Below, in pieces: positions 1 to 9,972 of a stretch of DNA of 64,000 nt. The position numbers and the translations under genes are program-made. This stretch comes from Pelotomaculum schinkii (lineage in GTDB: Bacteria; Bacillota; Desulfotomaculia; Desulfotomaculales; Pelotomaculaceae), in NCBI RefSeq assembly GCF_004369205.1, contig NZ_QFGA01000004.1, forward strand, positions 1 to 64,000, in the 5' to 3' direction. The first letter of the stretch is position 1, and each line of letters begins with the position of its first letter. The notes below the pieces were generated by a model. The model saw only the letters and a program-made list of their open reading frames with translations, was not told the DNA's origin and did no database searches.

Positions 1-86
1 GTTTGAGTCATGGTTTGTAGTTCGCTTGTCGTGTGAACTCCCGGCTTCCTCTTGGGTCCTGGACCCTTGAGTCTGTCATTCATTCC

Positions 87-117
87 CACGTCTCACGTCT
101 CACATCCCACGTCTCAT
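87..117. repeat. Degenerate ACGTCTCAC-type short tandem repeat
   Basis: Three or four imperfect units of about 9-10 bases built on ACGTCTCAC or ACGTCCCAC. The same unit recurs in the intergenic region at 20.83-21.25 kb. It lies outside any supported gene, between the start of the window and the rRNA leader. Function unknown. Confidence 0.5.
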
Positions 118-127
118 TTCCATCCAT

Positions 128-150
128 CCACTGTTTAGTTTTCAAAGACC
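128..150 (-). promoter_or_regulatory. boxA-like antitermination element of an rRNA leader
   Basis: On the minus strand this reads GGTCTTTGAAAACTAAACAG. The core TTTGAAAACTAAACA is the sequence usually found in the leader just before 16S rRNA in Firmicutes. It follows two promoters that also point leftward. In Bacillus subtilis an rRNA operon lies directly after gyrA, so the 16S gene probably lies beyond the left edge of this window. The 16S itself is not visible here. Confidence 0.55.
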
Positions 151-179
151 GTGTCGCCCTTTAGCGCGACGCAAGTGTT

Positions 180-209
180 ATCCTATCATTTCTGCCGGCC
201 CCGTGTCAA
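180..209 (-). promoter_or_regulatory. Promoter P2 of presumed rRNA operon
   Basis: Minus-strand -35 TTGACA (204-209) and -10 TAGGAT (180-185) with an 18-base spacer. It is the downstream member of a tandem pair reading leftward out of the window, ahead of a boxA-like element. The assignment to rRNA is inferred from the leader and from position after gyrA. Confidence 0.55.
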
Positions 210-275
210 CCGGTATTTTCTGGCCGGATTCGTACTCTTGCTCCCGTGGGCTGTCCACCACACGGCACGGTTATA

Positions 276-304
276 AATTTAACACAGGGTTAACATGCTG
301 TCAA
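276..304 (-). promoter_or_regulatory. Promoter P1 of presumed rRNA operon
   Basis: Minus-strand -35 TTGACA (299-304) and -10 TAAATT (276-281), spacer 17. It starts about 50 bases downstream of the gyrA stop codon. Together with the second promoter at 180-209 it makes the tandem P1/P2 arrangement typical of Firmicute rrn operons. Confidence 0.5.
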
Positions 305-353
305 GGTACCTTATGGCTTTTTAACTTTTTAGTCGTAATATATTTTTCTGATA

Positions 354-2789
354 TTATTCCTCGTTATCATCGGTGTAAACCTTGGCCACCGCAACTACAG
401 AGTCTCCCGCATCCACCCGCATCAGGGTAACACCCATGGTAGACCGCCCAATAGTAGAAATATCTCCTGCTCTCAACCTGATGATGATACCCTCGGCGCT
501 GATCATCATGATTTCTTCTTCATCTTTGACCACTTTTACAGCTACCACCGGGCCGTTCCGCTCGGTTGTTTTGATATTAATCAGCCCTTTGCCGCCTCTG
601 GCCTGGGATCTATATTCCGTAAGAGGAGTACGTTTACCGAATCCATTGGCAGTGACAACAAGTAAAAATGCCTCGGGACGGACCGTTTCCATACCGATAA
701 CCTCATCATCATACTTAAGCGTAATCCCCCGGACTCCGTGGGTACCCCGTCCCATGGGGCGTACCTCTTCTTCCGGGAAGCGGACGGCCATGCCGCCCTT
801 GGTGGCCAGGATAATTTCTTCTTGACCATTTGTAAGCTTGACGTCCACCAGTTGGTCGCCTTCTCTAAGTGAAATGGCTATAATCCCGTCCCGGCGGGAA
901 GTGTCGTACTCATCGAGGGAGGTTTTTTTGACCTGACCCCTGGTTGTAGCCATAAAGAGGAACTGCTCGGGGTCGAACTCCCGGACAGGAATAACCGCGG
1001 TAATTTTTTCGTCCCCACCAATATACAACAGGTTCACGATGGCGGTACCCTTGGCCTGGCGTCCCGCCTCAGGAATTTCATGCACCTTCAAACGGTACAC
1101 CTTGCCCTGGTTGGTAAAGAAAAGAAAGAAATGGTGGGTTGTAGTTATAAAGAGATGCTGGACATAATCCTCTGTCTTGGTCCCCATAGCCGTTACACCA
1201 CGGCCGCCCCGGCGCTGGCTGCGGTAGGTGTCCAGGGGGATTCTCTTAATGTAACCCTGGTTGGTTATAGTGATGACCACGTCCTCTTCAGGAATTAAAT
1301 CTTCCGCACCAAAAGTAATTTCATCACTGGAAATAACTGTGCGCCTGGGATCGGCAAATTTTTTCTTAACTATGGTAAGCTCGTCCTTAATGATGCCCAG
1401 GACCTTGCTCTCATCTGCCAGAATAGCCCGCAGATAGGCGATCCTTTCCATCAGCTCTTTGTACTCCTGCTCCAGCTTTTCCCGCTCCAACCCGGTAAGC
1501 TGTCTCAGCCGCATTTCTACAATAGCCTCGGACTGTCTTTCCGTAAGGCTGAACCTTTCCATCAAAGCCTTTTTGGCGGCGTCGGTATTATGCGAGGACC
1601 TGATTATTTTAATTACCTCGTCCAGGTAGGCTATGGCAATGCGCAGGCCTTCGACGATGTGGGCGCGTGTCTCAGCCTTGTTCAGTTCAAAGCGGGTACG
1701 GCGTACGATTACGTCCTTTTGATGCTCCAGGTAGTAATGCAAAGCCTGCTTTAAGCTCAACACCTGGGGTTTTCCGTCCACGAGCGCCAGCATGATAACG
1801 CCGAAGGTTTCCTGCATTTGGGTGTGCTTATAAAGCTGGTTTAGAAGAACCTGGGGGTTGGCGTCTCTCTTTAGTTCGATCATAATCCGCATACCGCGGC
1901 GATCCGACTCGTCCCTGAGGTCGCTGATCCCTTCCAGTCTTTTATCCTTAACCAACTCGGCAATCTTTTCAATCAGCCTGGCTTTGTTGACTTGATACGG
2001 TATCTCGTTGACAATAATGCAGTTTCTGCCGTTGTTTGTCTTTTCAATGACGGCTTGAGCCCGCACCTTGATGCTGCCGCGCCCGGTGCGATAGGCGTTC
2101 CAGATCCCTTCCCGCCCCATAATCATACCGCCGGTTGGAAAATCAGGGCCTTGAATGGCGCTCATTAATTCTTTAACTTCTATGTCCGGGTTCTTAATCA
2201 GCATTATGATACCGTCGATGATCTCGCCAAGATTATGGGGTGGTATATTGGTTGCCATTCCTACGGCAATACCGGATGACCCGTTTACCAGCAAATTAGG
2301 GATACGGGCCGGCAAGACCGTTGGTTCCTCATTTTTATCATCATAGTTCGGTATAAAATTAACTGTATCTTTATCTATATCGGCCAGCATCTCCGCCGTT
2401 ATTCTGGCCATACGCGCTTCAGTATAACGCATGGCTGCCGGAGAGTCACCGTCCACGGAGCCAAAGTTGCCGTGACCGTCCACCAAAGGGTAACGGGAGG
2501 CAAAATCCTGGGCCAACCGGACCAGGGCGTCATAAACTGCCACGTCACCATGGGGATGGTACTTGGCCAGTACTTCACCAACTATATAGGCAGACTTACG
2601 GTGTGATTTATCGGAAGTTAAGCCCAGACTATGCATGGCATAGAGAATGCGCCTGTGTACCGGTTTCAGGCCGTCCCTTACGTCCGGCAGAGCCCGCCCT
2701 ACGATTACGCTCATGGCATAATCCAGATAAGAATGCTTCATCTCTTCGTTAATATTTATTGGCACGATTTTTCCGGTTAATGACGGCAA
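354..2789 (-). CDS. gyrA: DNA gyrase subunit A
   Basis: 811 aa, full length for GyrA, the DNA breakage-reunion subunit of type II topoisomerase, which introduces negative supercoils with GyrB. The catalytic tyrosine is Y122 in [10 protein letters not shown], preceded by R121. The GyrA box (QRRGGRG) opens the C-terminal wrapping domain near residue 530. The start is TTG, with GAGGTGAG seven bases upstream. In the quinolone-resistance-determining loop ([10 protein letters not shown]) the residue matching E. coli Ser83 is Val, while Asp87 is kept. The gene lies downstream of gyrB, but 2 kb of small ORFs and a coiled-coil gene intervene, so co-transcription with gyrB is not certain. Confidence 0.98.
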   Translation of the reverse strand: MPSLTGKIVPININEEMKHSYLDYAMSVIVGRALPDVRDGLKPVHRRILYAMHSLGLTSDKSHRKSAYIVGEVLAKYHPHGDVAVYDALVRLAQDFASRYPLVDGHGNFGSVDGDSPAAMRYTEARMARITAEMLADIDKDTVNFIPNYDDKNEEPTVLPARIPNLLVNGSSGIAVGMATNIPPHNLGEIIDGIIMLIKNPDIEVKELMSAIQGPDFPTGGMIMGREGIWNAYRTGRGSIKVRAQAVIEKTNNGRNCIIVNEIPYQVNKARLIEKIAELVKDKRLEGISDLRDESDRRGMRIMIELKRDANPQVLLNQLYKHTQMQETFGVIMLALVDGKPQVLSLKQALHYYLEHQKDVIVRRTRFELNKAETRAHIVEGLRIAIAYLDEVIKIIRSSHNTDAAKKALMERFSLTERQSEAIVEMRLRQLTGLEREKLEQEYKELMERIAYLRAILADESKVLGIIKDELTIVKKKFADPRRTVISSDEITFGAEDLIPEEDVVITITNQGYIKRIPLDTYRSQRRGGRGVTAMGTKTEDYVQHLFITTTHHFFLFFTNQGKVYRLKVHEIPEAGRQAKGTAIVNLLYIGGDEKITAVIPVREFDPEQFLFMATTRGQVKKTSLDEYDTSRRDGIIAISLREGDQLVDVKLTNGQEEIILATKGGMAVRFPEEEVRPMGRGTHGVRGITLKYDDEVIGMETVRPEAFLLVVTANGFGKRTPLTEYRSQARGGKGLINIKTTERNGPVVAVKVVKDEEEIMMISAEGIIIRLRAGDISTIGRSTMGVTLMRVDAGDSVVAVAKVYTDDNEE

Positions 2790-2879
2790 ACTCTGCTCAC
2801 CTCAATCAATCCATTATTTTCTACGAAGGAATTATATCAAAATGAGCCGTCAAATGCAATTTGGCGCTCTGCTCATAAT

Positions 2880-2906
2880 AAAGAGCAGGCCGTAAACCCG
2901 CTCTTT
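2880..2906 (-). terminator. Weak hairpin upstream of gyrA
   Basis: AAAGAGC and GCTCTTT arms separated by 13 bases. On the minus strand it is followed only by a short AT tract. It could end leftward transcription from the small-ORF region before gyrA. The rest of 2790-3157 shows no convincing gene. Confidence 0.3.
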
Positions 2907-3196
2907 TAATACTTGAATTTTTTTGAGGTATCCAGGCTGGCCTCCCAAACAGTTTCCGCACCGGCTCCACCGGAGGTAAATGTGTTTATTTTGGAGATGT
3001 TTGCTTACCTGTAATACCGTTTACTCTATACAAATAATTATATAACATATTAAATTTTCCACAACCAGGCAGCTTGGTTATTATCGGGTTTAACAACCCG
3101 GGGATGGTACATATTCCCCTTATCATCACACCTTTGAAGCCGCATGGTCTTATTTTTTTAACCCCAGGAGCCCTGCCCGGAGTTTATACATGCAAT

Positions 3197-3212
3197 CAAG
3201 GGACACCACCTC
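3197..3212 (-). repeat. 16-bp repeat, copy A (GAGGTGGTGTCCCTTG)
   Basis: Minus-strand GAGGTGGTGTCCCTTG, identical to 3822-3837. It looks like a strong Shine-Dalgarno sequence followed by TTG. Similar A-rich sequence flanks both copies. Confidence 0.5.
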
Positions 3213-3369
3213 ATATTTTTCTGTCTCGTTTTTTTGGGCGACATAGTTCATCCGCCCCAAACAACCTCCGGCACACTTTTCCAGCCGATAGTTTCAATAC
3301 CAGTTGAAACTTTTGCAGGAGAGCCTGCGGCCTGTGCCTCGAGATTATTATTATTTTTGCATCCCCAAT
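3211..3369 (-). CDS. Hypothetical 52-aa basic small protein
   Basis: Not a recognised family. The ORF starts at TTG (3369) or ATG (3363), with GGAGGT 7 or 13 bases upstream. It encodes 52 residues with an Ile-rich N-terminus (AKIIIISRHRP) and a very basic end (CRPKKRDRKI). Three cysteines are visible. The stop codon TGA overlaps the Shine-Dalgarno-like part of the 16-bp repeat at 3197-3212, an arrangement typical of translationally coupled genes. A second reading frame through the same DNA gives the RWCPL micro-ORF (3158-3244), so only one of the two is likely real. Expression is unproven. Confidence 0.35.
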   Translation of the reverse strand: MGDAKIIIISRHRPQALLQKFQLVLKLSAGKVCRRLFGADELCRPKKRDRKI

Positions 3370-3400
3370 TAAGCACCTCCCATGTATACCGCATCATTCT

Positions 3401-3694
3401 TTAAGGCCCTCTAACGGAGTGCCAGATGAAATCCTTTATAACCAGCAGCGTTATAGCTACCGTCCATTTAAATTGGCTGGTCACTGTATTCACCTTAAAA
3501 ACGACCTTCTCATTCAGGAACGCTTTAATTCCTTCTAAAGCGACGGGAGCCGCTGCAATTAAATCCTGTATGAAATTAGCTTCTTTTTGGACGGCGGCGC
3601 CCGCCAGGAATGCTGCTGCAAGAAACAGCAATGTTATTAATAAAGACTTTATTTTTTGCCCTTTAGCCGGCCGGTAGTTCGCGATAGTTCTCAT
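3401..3694 (-). CDS. Hypothetical small membrane protein
   Basis: 97 aa, unrecognised. The ATG at 3694 is chosen because GGGGGGG lies just upstream; an in-frame GTG 27 bases earlier is less well placed. A basic N-terminus leads into a hydrophobic segment (about residues 16-34, LLITLLFLAAAFLAGAA), either a signal anchor or a signal peptide. A second hydrophobic stretch lies near the C-terminus (TVAITLLVI). The middle is amphipathic. It sits between the two copies of the 16-bp repeat, with tiny ORFs on both sides. Function unknown. Confidence 0.6.
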   Translation of the reverse strand: MRTIANYRPAKGQKIKSLLITLLFLAAAFLAGAAVQKEANFIQDLIAAAPVALEGIKAFLNEKVVFKVNTVTSQFKWTVAITLLVIKDFIWHSVRGP

Positions 3695-3821
3695 AAGACG
3701 CCCCCCCAGATTTATGTGCAATCACACTGGGTCATCTTTACTGCATGTAGTTATTGGCCATGGTGTTGGCCTTCTGAAGGGTTTATCTAAACCACTCATC
3801 CCACGGCATGCTTCATACAAG

Positions 3822-3837
3822 CAAGGGACACCACCTC
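3822..3837 (-). repeat. 16-bp repeat, copy B (GAGGTGGTGTCCCTTG)
   Basis: Identical to 3197-3212 and in the same orientation. It is the tail of a 19-codon micro-ORF (3813-3872, well-placed SD GAGGGGGGG) and also a possible SD for a 32-codon ORF ending at 3722. Confidence 0.5.
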
Positions 3838-4077
3838 TTTTTTTGTTTTTTTGTAATGTAAGTTTTTTTCATTATCCCCCCCTCTTTACAAAAGTACCTT
3901 CGCCATATACCACCCAAGGACATATTGGTTATCCTTAAGTTCCTGGCCGATCCGGCAGGAATAATTCCAGCCTGTGCTCCAACCCTTACAGCCAGGCGGA
4001 CAGCGTCCCGGGCAACGCCGCCACGGTACAGGGCACTCAATACTCCATCCTAATACAATAAAAAACTGCCTTCGTTT

Positions 4078-4749
4078 TTATTTTAAGGCCCCACAGACCC
4101 GTGTTAATTTAACCACGGCGTCATACATGGTTGACCAGAACTTTTCTTTTTCGGCGGTGATCTCATCGCGCACCTCAATTTGTGCTTCACGTTTCATAAT
4201 CTCCCTTTCTTTATCCTGAAAATCCAACTCCATGTAACGGCGGTACTCCTCGCTTCTCTCCCTGACCTCGTTCTCAATGGCTGCAAGTCGCGCCTTGTAC
4301 TCTTCCTGCTGCCTGACACCGGTTTCCTTTAGTTCAGCCAACTTGGCCTGGTAGTCTTCCTCAAGCGCCTTGGCCCTTAGTTCCAATTCCTTTTTACGCT
4401 CTTCGATAATAGCGTCCTGCGCTTGCTCCAATTCGCCAAGACGCGTCTCTCTATCTGCAATGAGCTCCTCCTTGTCCTCTATGTACCTCAACTTGTCTTC
4501 GGCGTAAGCAATTTGCCCCAGGATCCGGTCCAGTTCTTCCTTGGCGTCTTTAATCTCCTCTGCCTGCAGGCGGTATGTCGCGGCTTCTTTCCAGAATTGA
4601 GCCATTGTACTACCTTTATCTTTAATAAAGGCCTGCACCGCCTGCATAATGGCGGAAGGCACCTCAACGTTGGGTATGCGGCAATTTTTAACAGTTTCTA
4701 TGGTCTTTGATTCCCCGGCGGATTTTTTTAGAGCAGTTACTTTTGACAT
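4078..4749 (-). CDS. Hypothetical long coiled-coil protein
   Basis: 223 aa. The start ATG is preceded by GAGGTGG at a good distance. After an N-terminal segment of about 60 residues (contains VPSAIMQAVQAFIKDKGSTMAQFWKEA), residues about 62-205 form one long charged helix rich in Glu, Lys, Arg and Ala with heptad spacing, so a rod-like coiled coil is expected. No membrane segment or signal peptide. No family recognised. It is a monocistronic-looking gene between gyrB and the small-ORF cluster, with a 14-bp perfect palindrome about 115 bases upstream of its start that may be its operator. Confidence 0.75.
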   Translation of the reverse strand: MSKVTALKKSAGESKTIETVKNCRIPNVEVPSAIMQAVQAFIKDKGSTMAQFWKEAATYRLQAEEIKDAKEELDRILGQIAYAEDKLRYIEDKEELIADRETRLGELEQAQDAIIEERKKELELRAKALEEDYQAKLAELKETGVRQQEEYKARLAAIENEVRERSEEYRRYMELDFQDKEREIMKREAQIEVRDEITAEKEKFWSTMYDAVVKLTRVCGALK

Positions 4750-4862
4750 AATTTACCACCTCGTTTTTGATTAACATATTACCATATCGATGCAAACTCC
4801 AAAAACGGTAATTATCGTTAAATAAGTTTTATTTTCTTTTGTATTCTTTTTGTATCGCTTTA

Positions 4863-4893
4863 TTATAAATATCCATATTATGGATATTTATAA
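4863..4893. promoter_or_regulatory. AT-rich perfect palindrome, possible operator
   Basis: Inverted repeat TTATAAATATCCAT / ATGGATATTTATAA, 14-bp perfect arms with a 3-base centre. It lies between the gyrB terminator and the coiled-coil gene. It is too AT-rich, and lacks a T tail, to be a normal terminator. A dimeric regulator site is the simplest reading. Confidence 0.4.
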
Positions 4894-4904
4894 TTTAATT
4901 AATT

Positions 4905-4948
4905 ATAAAAAAATAAGAGGCCCGGACGTGAACTTAATCCAGGCCTCT
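4905..4948 (-). terminator. Rho-independent terminator of gyrB
   Basis: On the minus strand an 11-bp stem (AGAGGCCTGGA with TCCGGGCCTCT, one G-T pair) is followed by TTATTTTTTT. It lies 24 bases after the gyrB stop. Confidence 0.85.
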
Positions 4949-4971
4949 CATTTCTATATTAAATGATTTTT

Positions 4972-6888
<1,917 letters not shown>

Positions 6889-7025
6889 TCAACTCCTAAC
6901 TCCAATACTCTAAATCGCTATATTATCATAAATTTGGAAATTCCTCAAGTTTATCCGGAAATACAAAACCGTGACAATAAAGCACGGTAATATTTAGAAA
7001 ATAACAATTAGATATAGATAACGCG

Positions 7026-7143
7026 GCGCCGGCAGAAGGTAAGAACAGCAATGCGGGCGCGAATTCAATCATACTTGCGTTGCGAAGCAGTTCAAGGTTT
7101 TTCTGCCAGGCCTTATACTGCGAATGAATTCGCACCCGCATTT
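7026..7143. repeat. Dispersed intergenic palindromic repeat, copy 1
   Basis: Contains the signatures CGGCGCCGGCAGA (7023 on), a GCGGGCGCGAATTC half and the palindrome TGCGAATGAATTCGCA (7119-7134) followed by CCCGCAT. Related sequences occur near 18.2, 22.7, 28.7, 32.75 and 39.3 kb. It fills most of the gyrB-remB gap; the 76-codon ORF across it is not credible. Confidence 0.5.
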
Positions 7144-7177
7144 GTAAGGCAACCAAGGACGTTATCCCCGGGGTGCT

Positions 7178-7426
7178 CTACTCACCCAGAAAAGCGTCGG
7201 ATCTTTTACGTAAAGTAACGCAGGAAATAGGAGATATATAAATTTCCTTGTTTGTCACGATATATGCTTTATCTTTGTCGTTTTGCGATATCTTTTTTAT
7301 AAAACCTTCATCTTTGGAAATCTCCAGAAACTCCCTGGTTGCAGGAGAAAGCTTTGTTCTGTAATCAAGAATTGCGATAATATCTTTCTTGGGGACAACC
7401 ACGTCTCCTCCCAGATGTAAAAACAT
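7178..7426 (-). CDS. remB: Extracellular matrix regulator RemB (DUF370/YaaB)
   Basis: 82 aa. It belongs to the small RemA/RemB (DUF370) family found between recF and gyrB in Firmicutes. The N-terminus MFLHLGGDVVVPKKDIIAIL and the later SPISCVTLRKR are the family's recognisable parts. In B. subtilis RemA and RemB influence biofilm-matrix gene expression. The ATG at 7426 is preferred because GGAGG lies just upstream; the longer frame from 7450 reads through this ribosome site. It sits 28 bases after recF in the same direction, so co-transcription with recF is likely. Confidence 0.85.
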   Translation of the reverse strand: MFLHLGGDVVVPKKDIIAILDYRTKLSPATREFLEISKDEGFIKKISQNDKDKAYIVTNKEIYISPISCVTLRKRSDAFLGE

Positions 7427-7454
7427 TTTTATTCCTCCTCGTAAAAGCAAAAAT

Positions 7455-8555
7455 TTATATGATGCTGCCGTGGCTTACTGTAAATGTCTTATGGTTCAAT
7501 TCTTTTGAAAAACCTATATCTTCAGTTTTGGTGGTAGTAAGAAAGGTCTGTACCAAACTTCCGATTCTCTCAAAAATAGCCTGCCGCCGGTCATGATCCA
7601 ACTCAAAAATGACATCGTCTAAAAGCAGAATCGGATACTCATCCAGTTCTTCTTTCCACAGGTCAATCTGGGCAATTTTAAGAGTTAGCACAATAGTCCG
7701 CTGCTGTCCCTGCGATCCATAAATTCTGGCGTCCCGTCCGTTTATAAAAAAAATAAGGTCATCCCGGTGCGGACCCAACAGAGATTGCGCTCTGTCAATC
7801 TCCTCGGCCTGAAGGAGGTACATTTGTTGCTGCAATTTATTATAAATTTCTTCCTCGGAATTTAGCCCCTCCAACTTTACCGTCGACTTGTAACGAATAT
7901 CAAAATCTTCGACTCCTGCGGCTAATTCACGGTACAGCGACCGCAGCAGCGGACTAAACTTTTTAAGGAGCTCCAGTCTGATATATAAAATTTTGGCTCC
8001 ATAACGGCACAGCTGTTCATCCCAAACCTGTAAGGAACTTTTTTCTTCTCTCTTCTGCCTGACTTCCCTTAAAAGATTGTTGCGTTGTACAAGCACACGT
8101 TGATACCTGGCCAGGTTATGAGCGTATTGCGGGTGAAAAGGACCTGCCTCTAAATCTAAAAAACGCCGCCTCTCAAAAGGCGACCCTTTGACCAAAGCCA
8201 GATCATCCGCTGTAAAAAGTACCACACCCGGCCAACCCAAAGGGCTGCCGCGTTTTAACGACCCGTTCACTTCAATTTTTTTAAACCCTTGTTTAAGAAA
8301 AATATTAACCTGAAGCGAACGTTGCTCTGTTTGCAGCAGGGAGTGAATATAAGAGAAGTCGCTTTCCCAGTTAATAATTTCTTTTTCCTTGCCCGTACGA
8401 AAAGAATTTCCAATACATGCCATGTAAATAGATTCCAGTATATTGGTCTTACCCTGAGCATTTTGACCTGTCAGGATGTTTAGAAAAAGCCCTGGTTCAA
8501 GGACCTGTTTATGATAATTTCTAAAATTGTTCAACTCGAGCTGCTTTAAAAACAA
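7455..8555 (-). CDS. recF: DNA replication and repair protein RecF
   Basis: 366 aa SMC-like ABC ATPase that loads RecA at gapped DNA together with RecO and RecR. Walker A is GQNAQGKTN, near residue 35. The signature region is GSQGQQRTIVLTLKIAQ. Walker B is LLLDDVIFELD near residue 315. The TTG at 8555 gives the family N-terminus (M)FLKQLELNNFRNY; a 17-codon longer frame has no support. It follows dnaN by 87 bases in the usual dnaA-dnaN-recF order. Confidence 0.95.
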   Translation of the reverse strand: MFLKQLELNNFRNYHKQVLEPGLFLNILTGQNAQGKTNILESIYMACIGNSFRTGKEKEIINWESDFSYIHSLLQTEQRSLQVNIFLKQGFKKIEVNGSLKRGSPLGWPGVVLFTADDLALVKGSPFERRRFLDLEAGPFHPQYAHNLARYQRVLVQRNNLLREVRQKREEKSSLQVWDEQLCRYGAKILYIRLELLKKFSPLLRSLYRELAAGVEDFDIRYKSTVKLEGLNSEEEIYNKLQQQMYLLQAEEIDRAQSLLGPHRDDLIFFINGRDARIYGSQGQQRTIVLTLKIAQIDLWKEELDEYPILLLDDVIFELDHDRRQAIFERIGSLVQTFLTTTKTEDIGFSKELNHKTFTVSHGSII

Positions 8556-8642
8556 TGACCTAACAACTCCCAACGAAAAACAGGCTAGAACACGCTGATA
8601 AACCACCCCCGGAGAAAAAACAAATAAACAAGGGCGCCTCCA

Positions 8643-9749
8643 CTATACCCCCCGTAAGCGAACCGGAAGCAGTAGTGAAAGATATTCTTGATCATCAACC
8701 GGTCTAAGTACTCCCGGACTGAGAGGACCGGTCAATTCCATGATTATTTCTTCCGAGCCCATGGCTTTCAAAACATCGCCAAGATAGCGGGCGTTAAATG
8801 CTACCTGAAACGGTTCTCCTTCCTGGAAAACCGGGATTTCCTCATGCACTCTGCCGGCTTCTGTATTAACAGAAATTATCAGTGTGTTTTGTTCAAGGCT
8901 CATTTTTACGATAGGAGAGCCATCCTTGGTCAGGAGAGAAGCCCTTTCCGTAGCTTCGGCCAATTCCTTGGTTTTAAGCCGTATCCTGGTAAGATGCTCC
9001 TGCGGGATTACCTGCTTGTAATTTGGAAACTGTCCGTCAATGAGACGGGAAATAAGACAGGTGTCATCAGCCTTAAAAAGAATCTGGTTTTCCGTAACTG
9101 TTATATTAACGACTTTCTCCGGCTCTATGACTTTTACCAACTCAGTTAAAGTTTTACCTGGAATGATAATATTTATATCAATTTTTTCGCAATTCTCCAG
9201 AGGAAGCCTGCGCCAGGCGAGGCGGTAAGTATCTGTTGCTATCACTTGAAGGTAGCCGTCATGTAATTCAAACAGGACCCCGTTAAAAACCGGACGGTTC
9301 TCATTATTGGCAGCTGCAAAAACGATCTGCCTGACCAACCCTCTTAATACTTCCGCCGGTAAATCGAAGGTCAAATCACCAGAGGGTATTGGAAAATCAG
9401 GAAATTCTTCGGCTGGATAGCCGTTGATACTTGTCTCTGATTGACCGTACTGAATGGTAACGCTGCCGGTGACTGTCTCGGCTCTTAGCAAAACTGGCAC
9501 ATCGGGCAACCGCCGCACCAATTCGCTTATATACCTGGCGGGAAGTACGGCGGCTCCAGGTTCTATTACTTCTGCTGCCAAGGAGCAACGTATACCCATG
9601 TCGAGGTCTGTTGCGGTGAGAAAAATCTTATTATCAACAGCCTCAAATCTAATCCCTGACAGTATAGGTAGAGGGTTTCTGACTGATACGGCCCTTTGCA
9701 CGATCTGAACAGCGTTTAGAAGCTGTTCTTTAGCGGCAACAACTCTCAT
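8643..9749 (-). CDS. dnaN: DNA polymerase III beta subunit (sliding clamp)
   Basis: 368 aa, the ring-shaped processivity clamp of the replicative polymerase. It has three repeated clamp folds over the full length, with the expected N-terminus (MRVVAAKEQLLNAVQIVQRAV) and C-terminal LLLPVRLRG, including the conserved hydrophobic-pocket region. ATG start with GGAG seven bases upstream. It lies downstream of dnaA. The 220-bp gap to dnaA holds the likely unwinding element of the origin. Confidence 0.97.
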   Translation of the reverse strand: MRVVAAKEQLLNAVQIVQRAVSVRNPLPILSGIRFEAVDNKIFLTATDLDMGIRCSLAAEVIEPGAAVLPARYISELVRRLPDVPVLLRAETVTGSVTIQYGQSETSINGYPAEEFPDFPIPSGDLTFDLPAEVLRGLVRQIVFAAANNENRPVFNGVLFELHDGYLQVIATDTYRLAWRRLPLENCEKIDINIIIPGKTLTELVKVIEPEKVVNITVTENQILFKADDTCLISRLIDGQFPNYKQVIPQEHLTRIRLKTKELAEATERASLLTKDGSPIVKMSLEQNTLIISVNTEAGRVHEEIPVFQEGEPFQVAFNARYLGDVLKAMGSEEIIMELTGPLSPGVLRPVDDQEYLSLLLPVRLRGV

Positions 9750-9767
9750 GGTTTTTCTCCAGTTTTT

Positions 9768-9838
9768 TTTATTATTATATTATTTATTATTAGAGATCTT
9801 TTAGTAATAGTAGTAGTTAGGTGTGATTATGTGTATAA
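9768..9838 (-). other. Origin unwinding element: DnaA box, DnaA-trio and AT tract
   Basis: The minus strand reads a perfect DnaA box TTATACACA (9838-9830), then ten bases, then six triplets TAA CTA CTA CTA TTA CTA (9819-9802), then an almost pure A/T tract to 9768. In B. subtilis the same order (DnaA box, 3'-GAT-5' repeats, AT-rich region between dnaA and dnaN) is the DNA unwinding element onto which DnaA loads as a filament. Another weak box (AAATCCACA) lies at 9934-9942. Confidence 0.75.
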
Positions 9839-9972
9839 GTAGCTTTAGAGATTGGTTAAGCTAGAAAATGTACGTGTTGATTAGTTAAGGACAAAGACAA
9901 AATAATTTTGCGCCATAAATGGACCGTTTAAAAAAATCCACAACTGTAGCAACAAGTTATAAGAGCAGCCTG

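Noticed and set aside
6926-7156. 76-codon minus-strand ORF between remB and gyrB
   Set aside because: It runs across the dispersed palindromic repeat, lacks a ribosome site and has no protein-like composition.
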